Origin: an uncultured Litoreibacter sp.
GTDB lineage: Bacteria; Pseudomonadota; Alphaproteobacteria; Rhodobacterales; Rhodobacteraceae
Length of the DNA: 64,000 bases
Reading direction: 5' to 3'
Assembly (NCBI GenBank): GCA_947493265.1
Contig: CANLQL010000001.1
Coordinates: 248,001-312,000 of the forward strand
Shown in pieces: positions 63,004 to 64,000 of this stretch (position 1 is its first letter; each line of letters opens with the position of its first letter). Position numbers and translations under genes: made by a program. Below the pieces are notes generated by a model, which was not told the DNA's origin, searched no databases, and was given only the letters and a program-made list of their open reading frames with translations.

Positions 63004-63233
63004 TGCCAAAAAGAATTCTCTCAGGAACCGTCACAAGCAACCAGAACGAGCAGACAGTTACTGTCTCCGTAGAGCGTCGCTTCCGCCATCCCGTTCTGAA
63101 GAAGACCATTCGTAAGTCCAAGAAATACCGGGCGCACGATGAGAAGAACACATTCAATGTCGGCGATGCAGTTCGCATTCAAGAATGTGCACCAAAGTCG
63201 AAAACCAAACGCTGGGAAGTGATCGCCGAATAG
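63003..63233 (+). CDS. rpsQ: 30S ribosomal protein S17
   Basis: S17 binds helices of the 5' domain of 16S rRNA as an assembly protein. The sequence [21 protein letters not shown] and [22 protein letters not shown] with [15 protein letters not shown] are conserved family parts. Length is 76 residues. Its ATG shares a base with the rpmC stop (TAATG). A 69-base gap with two hairpins follows, then rplN. Confidence 0.97.
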   Translation: MPKRILSGTVTSNQNEQTVTVSVERRFRHPVLKKTIRKSKKYRAHDEKNTFNVGDAVRIQECAPKSKTKRWEVIAE

Positions 63234-63243
63234 ATCGCTTTCC

Positions 63244-63284
63244 GGTTTCATCGAAACCCTGGGGCTTTCAAATGAAGGTCCCCA
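63244..63284 (+). ncRNA. tandem hairpins between rpsQ and rplN
   Basis: GGTTTC-ATC-GAAACC (63244-63258) is a perfect six-pair hairpin. It is followed at once by a second one with arms TGGGG (63260-63264) and CCCCA (63280-63284), extended by the inner pair CTTTC/GAAGG around AAAT. They fill the rpsQ-rplN gap and end about 18 bases before the rplN start, after which GGGAGA is the ribosome binding site. A regulatory leader or RNA-processing site is likely; the family is not recognised. Confidence 0.5.
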
Positions 63285-63302
63285 AAGGTCGGGAGACATC
63301 AC

Positions 63303-63671
63303 ATGATCCAGATGCAGACCAATCTTGATGTTGCTGACAACAGCGGCGCACGCCGTGTTCAGTGCATTAAGGTTCTGGGTGGCTCCAAGCGTAAATACGC
63401 ATCCGTCGGCGACATTATTGTCGTGTCGGTCAAGGAAGCCATTCCACGCGGTCGCGTAAAGAAAGGTGACGTGCGTAAAGCCGTCGTCGTACGCACTGCC
63501 AAAGAAGTACGCCGTGAAGATGGCACAGCGATCCGCTTTGATCGCAATGCCGCTGTCATTCTCAACAACAACAACGAGCCGATCGGTACACGTATCTTTG
63601 GCCCAGTTGTTCGCGAGCTGCGCAGCAAGAACTTCATGAAGATCATCTCACTTGCCCCGGAGGTTCTGTGA
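63303..63671 (+). CDS. rplN: 50S ribosomal protein L14
   Basis: L14 sits at the subunit interface. The N-terminus [20 protein letters not shown] and the segments [24 protein letters not shown] and [10 protein letters not shown] are hallmark L14 sequences. Length is 122 residues, standard for bacteria. It is followed after one base by rplX, in the normal spc order (S17-L14-L24-L5). Confidence 0.97.
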   Translation: MIQMQTNLDVADNSGARRVQCIKVLGGSKRKYASVGDIIVVSVKEAIPRGRVKKGDVRKAVVVRTAKEVRREDGTAIRFDRNAAVILNNNNEPIGTRIFGPVVRELRSKNFMKIISLAPEVL

Positions 63672-63672
63672 T

Positions 63673-63978
63673 ATGGCTGCTAAGTTGAAAAAAGACGACA
63701 AAGTTGTCGTGTTGACCGGCAAGGACAAAGGCAAAGAGGGCACAATTCTTTCTGTCGATCCAAAAGCCGGTAAAGCCGTTGTGGACGGGATCAACATCGC
63801 GATCCGTCACGTTAAGCAAAGCCAGAACGACCAAGGTGGTCGTCAGCCAAAAGCGATGCCTATTCAGTTGTCGAACCTTGCGTTGCTCGACAGCAATGGC
63901 AAAGCAACACGCGTTGGCTTCAAAATGGATGGCGACAAGAAAGTGCGCTACGCCAAAACAACAGGGGATGTGATCTGA
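63673..63978 (+). CDS. rplX: 50S ribosomal protein L24
   Basis: L24 is an early assembly protein of the large subunit with a KOW motif, seen in [34 protein letters not shown] (read in parts). ATG 63673 gives 101 residues; the frame opens earlier but those codons lie in the end of rplN. Its TGA overlaps the ATG of rplE. Confidence 0.96.
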   Translation: MAAKLKKDDKVVVLTGKDKGKEGTILSVDPKAGKAVVDGINIAIRHVKQSQNDQGGRQPKAMPIQLSNLALLDSNGKATRVGFKMDGDKKVRYAKTTGDVI

Positions 63979-64000
63979 TGCTTGATGAAGCAAATTATAC
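63978..64000 (+). CDS. rplE: 50S ribosomal protein L5, N-terminal fragment cut by the window edge
   Basis: Only the first seven codons (MLDEANY) and two further bases are in the window. The ATG overlaps the rplX stop by one base, and the order L14-L24-L5 together with the familiar start of L5 supports the call. Confidence 0.85.

Noticed and set aside
1-64000. tRNA, rRNA, CRISPR, insertion sequence or prophage
   Set aside because: I looked in every gap for cloverleaf-like folds, regularly spaced repeats, transposase motifs and phage blocks and found none; the single spike-base gene does not make a prophage.

Overview
The window is chromosomal DNA of an alphaproteobacterium, most likely a marine member of the Rhodobacteraceae/Roseobacter group. 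This rests on the mnmG-rsmG-parA-parB order, the style of the proteins, the kdsD-lptC-lptA-lptB-hpf-ptsN order without rpoN, and a small protein of the Rhodobacter gene-transfer-agent spike-base family. Genus and species cannot be decided from sequence alone. Coding density is very high, many genes overlap by 4 bases, and several appear to start at TTG or GTG. I see no rRNA, tRNA, CRISPR array, insertion sequence or prophage block.

Region 1 (1-14.3 kb) is origin-proximal housekeeping: the end of mnmG, rsmG with a perfect parS site inside its reading frame, parAB, hemW-rdgB-rph on the minus strand, the heat-shock regulator hrcA with grpE, mutS, a ribokinase-like gene, dnaKJ with a heat-shock-type promoter and an internal hairpin, and alkB.

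Region 2 (14.3-24.6 kb) is a first surface-glycan block: a lone KpsM-like ABC permease, cysQ, kdsB, galU, four glycosyltransferases and a two-domain sulfotransferase-like protein. CysQ removes PAP, the by-product of PAPS-dependent sulfotransferases, so the block may make a sulfated, Kdo-containing or otherwise decorated polymer. Region 3 (24.6-29.4 kb, minus strand) is the conserved rnd-kdsD-lptC-lptA-lptB-hpf-ptsN series, for Kdo supply, LPS transport, ribosome hibernation and nitrogen-type PTS signalling.

Region 4 (29.5-59.9 kb) is a large exopolysaccharide locus. It has rfbCBDA (dTDP-rhamnose), a PssD/PssE glycosyltransferase pair with ugd (UDP-glucuronate), an export and regulation core (outer-membrane barrel, Wza-like protein, TPR lipoprotein, ExoY-type initiating transferase, ExeA-like ATPase, Wzz and BY-kinase) around a 511-base A/T-rich divergent control region, a Wzx flippase, a Wzy-like polymerase, a pyruvyltransferase, a nitroreductase-like protein, an acyltransferase and more glycosyltransferases. 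The core resembles PEP-CTERM/exosortase EPS loci, but no exosortase is present here. Two unusual items are an 88-codon GTA/phage spike-base homologue between the BY-kinase and a glycosyltransferase, and a 1467-residue secreted or anchored protein with a probable helical-toroid region, an SGNH esterase module and a C-terminal LamG-like domain.

Region 5 (59.9-64 kb) holds a GntR regulator with a sugar-isomerase-like TIM barrel, a 2OG-Fe(II) oxygenase, a small unknown gene, and the start of the second half of the ribosomal protein cluster (rpmC-rpsQ-rplN-rplX-rplE). That half has candidate RNA leaders before rpmC and rplN and is separated from the expected upstream neighbour rplP.
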